Position numbers and translations under genes: made by a program. A stretch of DNA of 64,000 bases from Panagrolaimus kolymaensis (taxonomy: Eukaryota; Nematoda; Chromadorea; Rhabditida; Panagrolaimidae). Under the pieces are notes generated by a model. That model worked only from the letters and a program-made list of their open reading frames with translations, ran no database searches and was not told the DNA's origin. Of the stretch, positions 33,141 through 44,476 are shown in pieces. Where the stretch lies: positions 1 through 64,000 of the forward strand of contig JAJQJQ010000017.1 of NCBI GenBank assembly GCA_028622995.1. Reading direction: 5' to 3'. Numbering within the stretch: position 1 is the stretch's first letter; each line of letters opens with the position of its first letter.

Positions 33141-35886
33141 ATGGTTTCAGAAGGCAACGACGAAAATATCAACGCTCCTGCTTTGTTTCCTGAACCTGAG
33201 GGTGTCTATTATCCTTTTCAATCATCATATCCATCTATGGATGTACAAGGTATACTGGATCAACTCATCTATTCAAGTAAAGAATTTAATGGTTTTGATT
33301 TTGATGGAACACCTCGAATTAATTCAGAAACTCAACTCAACGTTCTCTTTGGACAAATTGAAAATGTGCTACCTCTGCCAATAAAACAACCAACTGAACA
33401 ACATCGTGAACGTAAATTGAGCACATCATCTGATACCGAAACAATCATAAGCTCTGAGAACTCTTGCTATGCTGGAATTGAAGAATCTGAACTTCCAAAT
33501 CACATACTTGCTCCAGCTATTCCTTCATCAATTGGTCGTTATAAAATGGAATATGGTGCAAAAATGGGCGGCTTTGGCGTCACAAATGGACAATTTGCTG
33601 AACCTTCTGGCATTGCTGTAACCTGTGAAGGAGATGTTGTTGTAGCTGATACTAACAATCACCGTATTCAAATCTTTGATGGTTATGGCAACTTTAAATC
33701 TTTCTTTGGTGAACCTGGAAAACGTGACGGCCAATTGCTATATCCCAATCGGTAAGTTTAAACCAAAACAGTATCTTATGATTGTCACTTATTACCCTAA
33801 ATTTTAAACTTTTCTAAAGATCACATCCTAACTATTAGCAATAAAAATAACAAACGGTTGATTAGAGCTTAAATGGTTCAAACTAGCAAATAAATAACAA
33901 TAAAGAAGAGCAACCATTAACTTAAAAAAAAGTATCCCTCAAAAGTTTGAACATTTTTCTTCATTTTAGGTATATTTGCATTTTGCTTGCAGTTCCCGCG
34001 CGTTTTCTTTGCTTTTTTTTGTTGACGATGCTTTAATTTTAAAAGTTTTTAGTGTTGCAATCAATCCAACCAACGGTGATTTCGTTATTACAGAAAGATC
34101 TCCAACTCATCAAGTTCAAATTTTCAACCGTTTTGGTAAATTTGTTCGAAAATTTGGTACTAACGTTCTTCAACATCCTCGTGGCGTATGTGTCGATTTC
34201 GAAGGAAACATTATCGTCGTTGAATGCAAGGTATCTTTATTAAATTTTTATATCTAACTTTACTATAATCTCCTTTTATAGCTCATGCGTGTATGCATCT
34301 TTACTTCCAAAGGTGATGTGCTGTTCAAATTTTCTGCTATGAATTATCTCATGTTTCCAAATAACATCAGCGTTGGACCTAACAAAGAACTCTTCATCTG
34401 TGATAATCGTGATCACTGTGTCAAAGTTTTCAATTATGATGGAGAATATCTTCGGCGAATTGGTGGTGAAGGAATAACCAATTATCCTATCAGTGTATCT
34501 GTGGACCAATTTGGACATGTTATGGTCGTGGATAATCACAACAAATTCAATTTAACCGTTTTTGATCAAGTAAAGCCTTTTTTATGTTTGGATTACAAGT
34601 AACAAAAATTTTATTTTAGGAAGGAAATCTTATCACCGCTTTTGAAAGTAAAGTTCGTCATGCTCATTGTTTCGATGCTGCTGTTTTCAATGGTCTCGTT
34701 GTGGTTGCTTCCAAAGATTATAAAGTTTACTTTTATAACTTTATATTACCTTTGGCTATGAACAAATCAAGTATGTGTCATTATCACAAATCGAATGCTG
34801 TACCAAATGCTGAAACAATGATGGAACATATTTCGTCTGAACATGCTGAAGCTCCTAAATTGTCACCGAATCAACCATCACTCTTTACTCTTCCTTCATC
34901 TATCAATCGTTATCAAATGGAATATGCTGCAAAATTAGGTGGTTTTGGTACCTCTAATGGACTATTTGCTGAACCATCGGGTATTTCAATAACTTTCGAT
35001 GGCGATATTGTTGTAGCTGATACTAACAATCATCGTATGCAACTATTCGATGCTTATGGAAACTTTAAATCTTTCTTTGGTGAACCTGGAAAGCGTGATG
35101 GTCAACTACTGTACCCTAATCGGTATGTGAATTGAGAAATGAAGACTAAAGATATTATTACTATTTTTCAGGGTTGCAATCAATCCAACTAATGGTGACT
35201 TCGTTATCACTGAAAGATCTCCAACTCATCAAGTTCAAATTTTTGATCGTTTCGGTAAATTTGTTCGAAAATTTGGTACGAATGTTCTGCAACATCCTCG
35301 TGGCGTATGTGTTGATTTTGAAGGAAATATTATTGTCGTTGAATGCAAGGTAAGTAGCTTCATATACCTTCATTGTTAATTTTCTTACTTTTTTAGCTTA
35401 TGCGTGTATGTATCTTTGGTCCTGATGGCACTTTTAAATCAAAATTCTCAGCTTTAAACCATTTAATGTTCCCGAACAATATCAGCGTTGGACCTAACAA
35501 AGAACTCTTCATCTGTGATAATCGTGATCACTGCGTCAAAGTTTTCAATTATGATGGTGAATATCTTCGTCGAATTGGTGGTGAAGGAATAACCAACTAT
35601 CCTATCAGTGTAGCTGTTGATAATTCTGGGCATGTTATGGTCGTGGATAATCACAACAAATTCAATTTGACTCTTTTTGATCCAGTAAGTTTATTATTAT
35701 ATCTTACTTAGAGGATTATAATTTTTGTTTTAGGAAGGAAGAATCGTTAGTGCTTTTGAAAGTAAAGTTCGCCATGCTCATTGTTTCGATGCTGCTATTT
35801 TCAATGGTCTCGTTGTTGTGGCTTCTAAAGATTACAGAGTTTATTTCTATCATTACCAAAACTCGTTGTTGAATGCAAAGTTATAA
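33141..35886 (+). CDS. Double NHL-propeller protein of the NCL-1/Brat type
   Basis: Seven exons: 33141-33751, 34053-34230, 34282-34569, 34620-35122, 35172-35349, 35397-35684, 35734-35886; 732 residues. There are two NHL domains of the NCL-1/Brat/TRIM2-3 class, about residues 135-400 and 453-726. Each starts at RYxMEYxAKxGGFG and contains ADTNNHRxQ, ERSPTHQVQ, HPRGVCVDFEGN, ICDNRDHCVKVFNYDGEYL and ASKDYxVYFY. No RING, B-box or coiled coil precedes them; the first 130 residues are disordered. In Brat such domains bind mRNA. Exons 2 and 5 (178 nt) and exons 3 and 6 (288 nt) have identical lengths and phases, so the second half is an internal duplication. Exon 4 reads without a stop from the end of propeller 1 into propeller 2, which supports one gene. 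It could be two genes annotated as one only if an unseen terminator exists. Confidence 0.85.
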
Positions 35887-36225
35887 CTTTGTTTTTTTTT
35901 TGCCAATTTTTCACTAATTTTTTTTGTAATACTATTTTTTTTGTAATGAAAATCGACTAATAAACTTTATTAACCACAAATCCTCATTGTTTTTACCTAA
36001 GAAAATTTGATTGAACAAATACGAGGTTAAATATCTTTTTTGCATGATTGAAATTGTGATTTACTAACTTTTAATGTTATTAATTGGGATCTTTGGAAAT
36101 TACCATTCTGGTCATTTTCATGAAAGATTTTCCCATAAACGTTATAAATTTGCATAATTTTTTTAGAACTTTTATGCTCAAATTATGTCGTCAACATTTT
36201 TTACTTGTCAACTTCATTTGAAACG
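35887..36225. other. Short intergenic region
   Basis: AATAAA-type signal (TAATAAAC near 35960) for the NHL gene, then AT-rich upstream sequence. TTTTTTTAG about 55 bp before the next ATG may be a trans-splice acceptor. Confidence 0.5.
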
Positions 36226-36921
36226 ATGTCAGCGTTTGCTCGTGTTGTTGTAGAACTTCATAACCTGGATGATGAAAAACTCAAAGAAGCTTTAAGCAAA
36301 AAAGATCTTGATTTCTATCGTATGTGTAAAGATGTACCTGATCCAATTGCATCCCGCTTTCATCAACTTGATCTTCTCTCACGATGGAATGAAGCTGAAA
36401 AACGTATAAAAATTATTGAAGATCGTATGTCAAAAATGGAATGTCCTGATCGCTCAGTTGCTGAAGATCGATTTGAAATCCTAGCTGAATTATTGGATAA
36501 AGCATGTCAAGCTTTTGAAATATGGGATGAACATCAAGAACGTAAAATTTCATTTGGTCACCGTTTGGTACTTGAAGCTCGTCTCCTTGAATCTGTCAAA
36601 GATGGTTTTGATTTAATTGAATGTACTATTGACCAATTTGATAAAATTGGTGATGATCGTGATGCAGCTAACATTGAACGACAAGTAAGTTTGTTTTTAT
36701 AATTACAATTACTTTGAATAGTTATAATGGTCGCAGTTACAACATATGCTGCAACGATTAGCATCTTCTTGCATACGTTGGTTGTTTACTCACATGAAAA
36801 TTTATGTAATAATCCTTTTATCATTTTTTAGGATCTTCGACTTGAAATTCGTCTTCGTGATTTAATGTTTACTGAAGTTCATGAACGCTTCCTCAAATCT
36901 TACCTTGATATGGATTGGTGA
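36226..36921 (+). CDS. Unrecognised helical protein
   Basis: Two exons, 36226-36684 and 36832-36921, 182 residues, with a 147-bp intron in phase 0. I start at MSAFARVVVEL; the frame extends upstream only to a TTG. The product is acidic and almost entirely predicted helical, with heptad-like charged stretches (NEAEKRIKIIEDRMSKME; LLDKACQAFEIWDEHQERK; RLEIRLRDLMFTEVHERFL). It lacks Cys clusters, a signal peptide or a TM segment. The codon pattern and clean splice join support a real gene. I do not recognise a family; a spectrin-like three-helix bundle is one possibility. It lies about 340 bp downstream of the NHL gene on the same strand, so an operon is possible but not shown. Confidence 0.72.
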
Positions 36922-38540
36922 ACTTTCTCTTTCTCTAGCTGCTTTTGCTTACTTTATCGTTTTAATGTGCTTAATAATATTTATCTTCTAGAATAGTAAT
37001 AAATAATTGTATCTGTCAATGCTTTGTGTCTCTTCTATTTATGCTTGCGTTCATCATCAGGCGATATATGAATAAATATGTATTTGTTGGGTTTGAGTTG
37101 GACCGTTAGCAATGATTTTGATGATCAAAAAAAGCTTTCATTCTTTTGTTATTAATTTTTATTATTTTCTGGTGAGTAACCTAAAAAACATATCAGTGAT
37201 GCTTTCTTTTGTTTACTGAACTCTTTTTAAAGTAGCGATTGGTTTAACATTAACCTTCAATGAATAAGTTTACTAAAAATGTTAGAGTTTTTGGTTTAAT
37301 CAAGCTTTCTTTTCCAGTTGTGTGGCTTCATTGATACCATTCGACCCAATGTTACTTACAGTATATTTCTTAACCAGGACGTTTTATATATTTTTTTAAA
37401 TCACATATTGTTTATATCAAACTTTCATTTTGATTACTTATTTTTCAGGTTTCTAAAAATTTATTTTTGTTTGTTTTTAACTATTTTTTCCTTCTAAAAA
37501 TAAACTTTTTTTAATTTGCTTTAAAAATCACTTTTATTCCAACACAAAAATAAGGGTGTTTTGTTAGAAAATTGAGAGCGCGAGAAAGACTACGTCGCAT
37601 CATCATCAGTAGGCGTTACAGTCTCTTTCAAAATATTATCGCCTTTTTGCTCTAATCGTCGTCTATTTCTTTTTTGAAGGTTCTTCCCGTGACATCTTTT
37701 GTTTTTCATTTTTGAACCAATAAAAAAAAGGAATCTTTTTTATATTCCATTTTTAGGAGAATAGTGGGAATATTTTGAAAGAGATTGTCTTTCTCATTCA
37801 CTCGATCACTTTTGCAAAAAAATAAAACAGGTTTTAATTGTTGAATTTATTCAAAGTTCACATGCAGCAACAGCATAAAATGGAGGAGTACACTTAAACC
37901 CTGTGATTTTAACTTTCCTTTGATGGAATAAAAAATTACAAAATTGCAACATTTCTTTATACAATATAATAAACTTAGTTTACAAAACTTTTTACTCAAA
38001 CTATGTGGTAATACAAAAAAACTAAAATACCTAAAAATAGAAACACTGATTTGTCTTTATTTTTCTGTTATTTTTTAAAAAGTTTTTTTTTCGGTATGAT
38101 TTTTGATGTTTTGAACATTTTAGACTCTTTTAGAGTTTCTAAACTATTGTTGGTTGGGGCTGCTGCTGTTGTTGGTTGATATAAACATGTTTACAAGAAA
38201 GACATGCTATCCCCCATTTTGCCTGCCTTCTTCTTGTTGCATATTTTCCACCACCATACTTGAAATCTTTTTTTTCCTTCCTTTTTTTTCACACGTGGTA
38301 TATTTTTTAAAATAAAGGAAAATAAGTAATCAAGATTCGGTAATAATTGAAAGAAAAAAGAAAATAAGAAAGGTTTTATAAATTGGGCTGTTTTTATTTG
38401 GCAATCTATCAGTTTCGTGTTTATCAGAAATATTCATTGTTTGGGGTTTTTTGAGGCGGGTTAAAGAGAAAGGAGAGATGTCTATTTAAGAAGCGCGAGA
38501 TTGTTCTATAGTATTAATTTCATTTTATATTACTTACAGA
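36922..38540. other. Intergenic upstream of DM-domain gene
   Basis: AT-rich; it includes an exact TTGTTTAC at 37209-37216. No gene or repeat was recognised. Confidence 0.5.
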
Positions 38541-39260
38541 ATGTCTCGTATTCGTACTTCATCCCATCGTGAAACTCCTTCTAAATGCCGACGATGTCTT
38601 GGACATAGTATTAACACCCCTGTGAAAGGTCATGCAGCAACATGTCCATTTCGGCTTTGTGATTGCACAAAGGTTTGCCCATTAACAAAAGATGTTCTCG
38701 AGGTTTATGATAAAAGATTTCAGTGTCAAAAAGTTGTTTGCCGCAGAATCAGTTCATCTAAAAATCGACTAAAAAATAAAGGTGGCGTTGTATTTGTCAA
38801 AATGCGTTGCTTAACTGGAAATGTTAGAGTTCATGCTGTTAGCAAAGACAATTTGAGTAAGCTTAGCTTTACCACCTTAACTTTCTTTAGAAAATAAATG
38901 TTTATTATTTTAGAATCACTTAAATCATCCAATGTTGTATCCTTAGTTGCTCCAAAACAGAAAGACACAAAAATCATGAGTGAACCCAAAGTTGATATCT
39001 CACCATCCACTTCAGCTTCAACAAGTCCACAACTTGTTTTAAAGGATCCTACAATGTCCTGTCCCTTTCCAGCGGCATTGCCGACAAACATTTCACCCTT
39101 ATGTGTTCCATCTTTGCCACCTGCCTTATCCAATCCTTTATTCAATCTCGAAGCTTTGATACAAGCATATCGCATTAATCTCAATCTTTTAAACAATTCT
39201 CAAAATTGTATGTTTCCGACGCCCGGACTTATGCCAGTCCCAATGCAAAGATTGTTTTAA
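38541..39260 (+). CDS. DM-domain (DMRT/MAB-3-type) protein
   Basis: Two exons, 38541-38856 and 38914-39260, 220 residues. Residues about 15-60 form a DM zinc module: C16-x2-C19-x2-H22-x8-H31-x3-C35-x4-C40-x-C42-x3-C46, with the KGH signature before the second ligand group. The usual final spacing is C-x-C-x2-C, so there is a one-residue insertion here. The recognition-helix region after it is basic (about residues 50-80) as expected for minor-groove DNA binding. The remainder is Ser/Pro-rich with no second DM domain. DM factors control sexual differentiation and neuron fates in nematodes. The short 57-bp intron splits the second half cleanly (phase 1). Confidence 0.85.
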
Positions 39261-40444
39261 ATTCCTGTAAATATAGTATATTTTTTCTTCATTAATGCGC
39301 TTACTGTAAAAAAAAAAGAAGAGTCAAGTACATAGAATCTATGAAACTTAATAAACAATTATATTAGTTTACGTCTTGCACAAACACATGGTTACTCTAG
39401 CTTTTTTCTAATTAATTAAAAAAAAGTTTTCACGAAATGTGATTTGGCGTCTAAAATTCCTTCTGCAAAAGAGACGATCACAAATCAAAATGACGTTATC
39501 TCATTTTCCCCTTACATTTTTATAAACACCACTCCACCGTTTTGTTATTTATCAAACTTTTTTTAGTTTTAAACTCAAAAAAATAAGACTTGTTATTCAT
39601 TTTTGCCCTTGAAAGAATTTTGGTGTTGAATCTAATTTTGAAAAGGTAAATAATCTTTATATGCTTTAAAAAGAAGAATTTTAAAAGTTCAGAATAACGA
39701 TAAAGTAATTAAATGATAATATATGAAAGCAAAAAAACCCTCAAAAATTAGTGACTTTGTTTTGGATTTAATAAATTTCGAGAATAACACTTTTTTTATG
39801 ATTCTATGTTTTTGCTGAATTCTGTTATTTTAGATTTTGTTTATTTTAAATTTGCACATTCTCAATGATATTCTATGAAAAAAATTAAAATAAGATAAAC
39901 ATATTTGAATGTTCCAAGATTGCAAAAAAAAAGTTTTGTAGATGATTTTTGATTTGGAGCTTCAGCTTTTTAGGCTTCAATTTTCGATTCTTTTTTTATC
40001 TTCAAATCTCGGGGTTTTTCTTTTCTAGGTGTATCTCGTATGTTTGAAAAAAAATTACAAAAAAGTGAAAGCACTTAATTTGTCTTTACTTTCATCATTC
40101 ATTTTTGTCTTTCTTTCTGAACTAAACAACGGTGAGTGAAAACATAATAATTTTGATGTATGTATTTTTTGAATGGAATGAATGAGAGCAGAACGAGGTC
40201 ATTGCACCACAAAAAATAAATGGACATCAACGCGAGCGTTTTTGCTAGCGTCAAAGCAACGGAAACAACAAAACAGAAAACCGGCTATTTTATCTCCATG
40301 TTACCTCCTTTTCCTTTTTATACATAGCTTATCGTGTCCATTTTGAAATGACCACCGGCTAGTTTTCCCTTCATGGAAATGTCGCTATGGTAAAATAACT
40401 CTTTAACTCATCAAAATCAATTTCGCTTTCAAAATATAACAAAA
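39261..40444. other. Intergenic
   Basis: AT-rich 3' flank of the DM gene (AATAAACAATT near 39350) and promoter region of the MAM gene. No gene or RNA was recognised. Confidence 0.5.
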
Positions 40445-43007
40445 ATGGAATGGTTTTTACTGAAATTTTATTTATTTCTTTTTTTAATTGGAAAAGGATT
40501 TGGAGAAAATGCTTGGCAAAGGCTTGATAAAAATGAAGTTAATTGTAGCTTTAATGAAGATGAACAACCATTTTGTGAATGGAAACCTGCTTCAGTGGAT
40601 TCCGCTGATTTATGGAAGACTGGAAATGCGGTGATTGTGGATAGCGTCAATTCCATTACAAAAGCAGCTGATGGAGGTTTTCATTGATAAATAACTTACC
40701 TTATTGAATTAAAAAAGCGGTTTTTAGATGATCATTTTGCATTTGTACAAGGTGAATATGGTGCTCCATCAAAAGGTAGCCTAGAAAGTCCTGAAATTCT
40801 TCCAGGAAAACGAAAAAAGATTTTCAAATTTTCATATTGGAAAACTGCTTCCACGCCTATTCTTGATGTGAGAAATTTATTAGTTATATTAACGTCGAGC
40901 AAGTTTTTCAGATATGTGTAAAGGATATTTCTGGTTATGAATTGGATTGTATTGATTCTATTTCTGGTCCAGGTCAACAACAATGGGTTCGACGAAGCGT
41001 TAATTTACCAATTATGAAAACCCCTTATCGTATTGTTCTTCGAGTTAGAAGTATTCATTCAGCTGAAGACATCGTGGGTGTGGATGATTTTCAATTAATG
41101 GATGCTTTACCAACTGAGCAATTTGTTGCCCAACAAATGCCAAAGCGATATCCATCTTTAAAAGCAGCATCTGAAAGACATTATGATCCACCATCAACCG
41201 AAGAACCTTTAACAAATAAACCATTTTTTGATTCAGATCTTCCAAGGCAAGCTGAACCACCAATTGAATTTAAAAAAGTGGATGTTCCAAATTCATTGAT
41301 GCTAATGAAAATGAATAAATTCGGAATGGCTCCATCTTCACTTAGTTCAGCTATAATTCCAACAAAGCCTGAAACACTTTTTCCAATGCCGTAAAAAAAT
41401 CTAAATTTTCTAAACGTGTATGATTACAAGTTTTAGAAATTTCACAGCGCCATCATTCCCTGATTTTCCATCATTTCCACAAGGTTTTCTTCCTGGATCT
41501 ATTCCACTTCCCGATTCTGGAAATAATAAACTTCAAAAACAAGAAATGTGTCGAGCTGTAAAATGTTCATTTCTTGATGGCACTTGTGATTGGTAAGTTT
41601 TCTTTGTTCACAACTTTTATTGCAAATTTTAGGACTCTTGGTCCAACTTGGAAGCGATCTGATGGTAATATTGCTATGGAAGTTGGTGGAGAAGATAGTG
41701 TCATCAGTGCCCCATTTAAAGCCCCGCTAGGATCTTATCTTGAATTTGATTTATGGATGAGTGATGATTCTTTTTTTACTGTTCTCGAAGTCATGGATGC
41801 CATGGATGTGATCCTTTTTACTAGACAAGGAATGTCAAATAATGGTTGGCATCGATTTCGAATTCCATTGAGACCTTCATTTTATCCCGTCCAAATTAAA
41901 ATAAAAAATGCTTTACCACCTGGTGGTTTTATTACTTTATCCAATACACGATTGGTTAATGGAAATGGTGAAGAAGTTTCATGTGAAACGGTTGCGGGAG
42001 GATTAGTTACAATGCCACCTTTATTTCCTCCATCTCCACCATTAGTAGTAACACCACCATCGTTTTTAAAACTACGCGATAATGTTGTAGATTTTCGAGG
42101 AGTTTCAGCTTTTGGTGGAAATATTTTTGAAGGTGTAAAACCTATTGAACCCATGAAAGATGATCCTCAAAGATTAACTGCTTTTCAAGGATACAATGCG
42201 GTAAGATTTCGATTTTTTTGCGTGCTTTATGTTTTCAAAGTTTAGTTTACCTAAAGCTGAAATCTTTAAAAAATTTTTATCAATTAATTTTTAGAAAATT
42301 TTTCTTTCAACAACACCCGAACCATATTCACTTGGATCGTTTCCTAAATCCGAATTTCCGGTTATCGATGCAACCTCCAACAATGCTTTAAGCGGATTTG
42401 GATTACCCACAATGCATAAACCAGTTGCAATCTCTTCCACTAACAATGGTGGTTTTCAAAATGGAGATCTTTTAAGCCAATTGGGTGCTCATCCAGCAGT
42501 GGAACAACAACTTCGACAACTTGCAAGTCGTTTTGGTTTTGACACAAATAAAGTTCCTGATGCTGCGACATTAAATATGTTAAAAAGATTTTTGGGACCA
42601 AAAATGCCATTAAATTTTGGAACAAAAATAGCTGAAATTACAAATCCCAATAATGGCTTATCACAAAATCTTAGACCTATTAAGCCAGTGAACGTTGATT
42701 CAGAGGTTTGTCATTTTCTCAAGAAAAAAAACAACAATAATAATAAAGTAATTACATAAGCGTGCTTTTTAAGGATTTTGAAAGGGTTTATAAAGAGGAA
42801 TCACTCAAGCGCTTATTTTCTCCACCGATGGCACAGAATGGAGGATCATCTTCATCGGCAACATCATCATTTAATGGAGAACTTTTAAAAAGTTTTGCTT
42901 CCGTGATTGACCTTCCTTCAACTCGAGTGGATGCTCAACTTCCTTTTCAAGAAAAGAATCTCGATTTTGCTTATCAGAATGCACTTTCCCAGCGACAGAA
43001 AATTTAA
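40445..43007 (+). CDS. Secreted protein with two MAM-type domains
   Basis: Seven exons: 40445-40676, 40728-40867, 40912-41390, 41437-41592, 41633-42200, 42295-42705, 42774-43007; 739 residues. A signal peptide (about residues 1-20, LLKFYLFLFLIGKGFG) leads into a MAM domain (about 33-190: CSFNEDEQPFCEW, then DSISGPGQQQW, PYRIVLRVRS, DIVGVDDF). A second, more divergent MAM-like domain follows at about 322-475 (CSFLDGTCDW, SPxAPLGSYLEFDLW-like block, NNGWHRFRIPL). The rest is Pro/Ser/Asn-rich, low in Cys. No TM segment is visible, so it is probably secreted into matrix or cuticle. MAM domains mediate adhesion and oligomerisation. The last intron uses an unusual TTTTTAAG acceptor, so the final 78 codons are less certain. 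Confidence 0.78.
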
Positions 43008-43252
43008 ATAATAATATTTATTTTTCACGCTTTTTTCTACATAAATTTATATAATAATTTAAGTTTTTTTGTAATAAAAATAAGTGAAATAAAGAGTATT
43101 AACAATTTATAAAATAAAATGAAGGAAGGAAAGAGAAGGTAACATTGGTTAACATATAACAAACAAAAAACTACATTATCAAGGAAAGAAAAAATTCTCA
43201 CAAAAGTATCAGCCGTTAAAAGTTTATTTACAAATGAACACAATAAAATTAT

Positions 43253-43693
43253 TTATTTACCAAATGGTAAGAAACCTTTAACAGTATCAAAAGCAGAGGT
43301 GACGGCAGTTTTGGCTTTTTCTACGTGTTCTGTAAGTCCAAGTTGGCCAATTAGCGATTCATCATCGTTAGCAGCATTCATTTCAGCAGCTAATTCTTCA
43401 GGTGTCTTCTTTCTTGCGGCTCCAATTCTTCCATCCGCTCCAACATCAAATTGTGGTCCATCTTCTTTTTTAGTAATATTATATTTACTTCGAATATCCG
43501 TTCTCATTTTTTCACGTTCAGCTTCCATTTTACGATGTTTTTCTTTGCGTCGATCTTCTTGTTCTTTACGAGCTGCGACAACCTCAGGGTTTTCTTCTGC
43601 TGCTGCAGTTTGTTCTCCATTTTCACCTCCACCAAGGCCTTCAGTCATTTCTTTAAATTGAGAACCAACCATTTGTTTTACAACAAAATTCAT
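43253..43693 (-). CDS. cpx-1: Complexin
   Basis: Single exon, 146 residues, starting at MNFVVKQMVGSQ. It has the canonical complexin plan: short N-terminus, an accessory helix rich in Arg/Lys/Glu (about 38-52), the central SNARE-binding helix with RKMEAEREKMRTDIRSKY (about 54-71), then an acidic/Gly region and an amphipathic C-terminus ending KGFLPFGK. There is no CAAX box, so membrane binding would rely on the C-terminal amphipathic helix, as in C. elegans CPX-1. Complexin clamps and facilitates synaptic vesicle fusion by binding the SNARE bundle. The gene is transcribed away from the paraoxonase-like gene. The lack of introns is unusual beside its multi-exon neighbours. Confidence 0.95.
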   Translation of the reverse strand: MNFVVKQMVGSQFKEMTEGLGGGENGEQTAAAEENPEVVAARKEQEDRRKEKHRKMEAEREKMRTDIRSKYNITKKEDGPQFDVGADGRIGAARKKTPEELAAEMNAANDDESLIGQLGLTEHVEKAKTAVTSAFDTVKGFLPFGK

Positions 43694-44476
43694 GATTGCA
43701 AGATTTTCTTTTGAGGATCAACAAAAACAAAGCCTATAAAAGTTGAAATAAAATTAATCGATTCAAAAAACACAAAAAAAGTTAACAAAAAGTCTCGACT
43801 TCTTTTAATATGAAACAAAATTCTCACGCATCGCGGAAGAATGTGAAAAAAAAATATTTCGGTCAAGCTTTTATCGTCCAAAAAAAGAAAATGCCACAAA
43901 AGAAAGAAGATGAAATTTTTTTGAGGTTTCAAAAAAAAGAAAATCGTTATTTCACGTCACCCAAAAAAAAAGAAAAGCTTTGAAAAAACACACATCGGAA
44001 TGAGTAGTCTCTCCTCCTCAAAAGGGCGACAAAAAAGAAGTGGTGGTGAATAAAGAAGAGAATGAAAAAAAACAGAACAAATAAGAGCGGAAACAACTCC
44101 CTTTCATTTCTCCTGGAGACGCGCCACAACCCCCAAAATGCCTTTGGCAACAACGACAACAACACGATAGAATGAAGAAGAAGCAACACTCGAGGAGGGA
44201 AAAGCACAATAGACTATCGATCTTTGCGCTTTTATACATACTTAAAAAAAGAAAGGACAAAAAGAACCATGGGAGAGAAAGGGCATGAGCTAAAAAACCA
44301 TGCTAAGTTGCAGGAGTTTAGCTTTCAGTTGACTTTTGTAAAATTACAAAGGTTTGAAAAACCGTAAGCTTGACTCGTGGAGAAAAATTATAGTTAAATT
44401 GACTCATAAAGTACTTTTCTAAAATTTTGTAACCCATTTTACTTAAAAATAAAATGATGCCATTTTAGGTGTAAAA
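43694..44476. promoter_or_regulatory. Shared upstream region of complexin and the paraoxonase-like gene
   Basis: About 780 bp separate the two divergent start codons. The stretch is less extremely AT-rich than other intergenic DNA. A TATA-like TTTATACATAC lies near 44231. TTTTAGGTG just before 44477 looks like a splice or trans-splice acceptor for the plus-strand gene. No further motif was assigned. Confidence 0.4.

Noticed and set aside
34701..34900. Boundary between two separate NHL genes
   Set aside because: The exon is open through the junction with no stop, polyadenylation signal or new start required; one fused gene is simpler.
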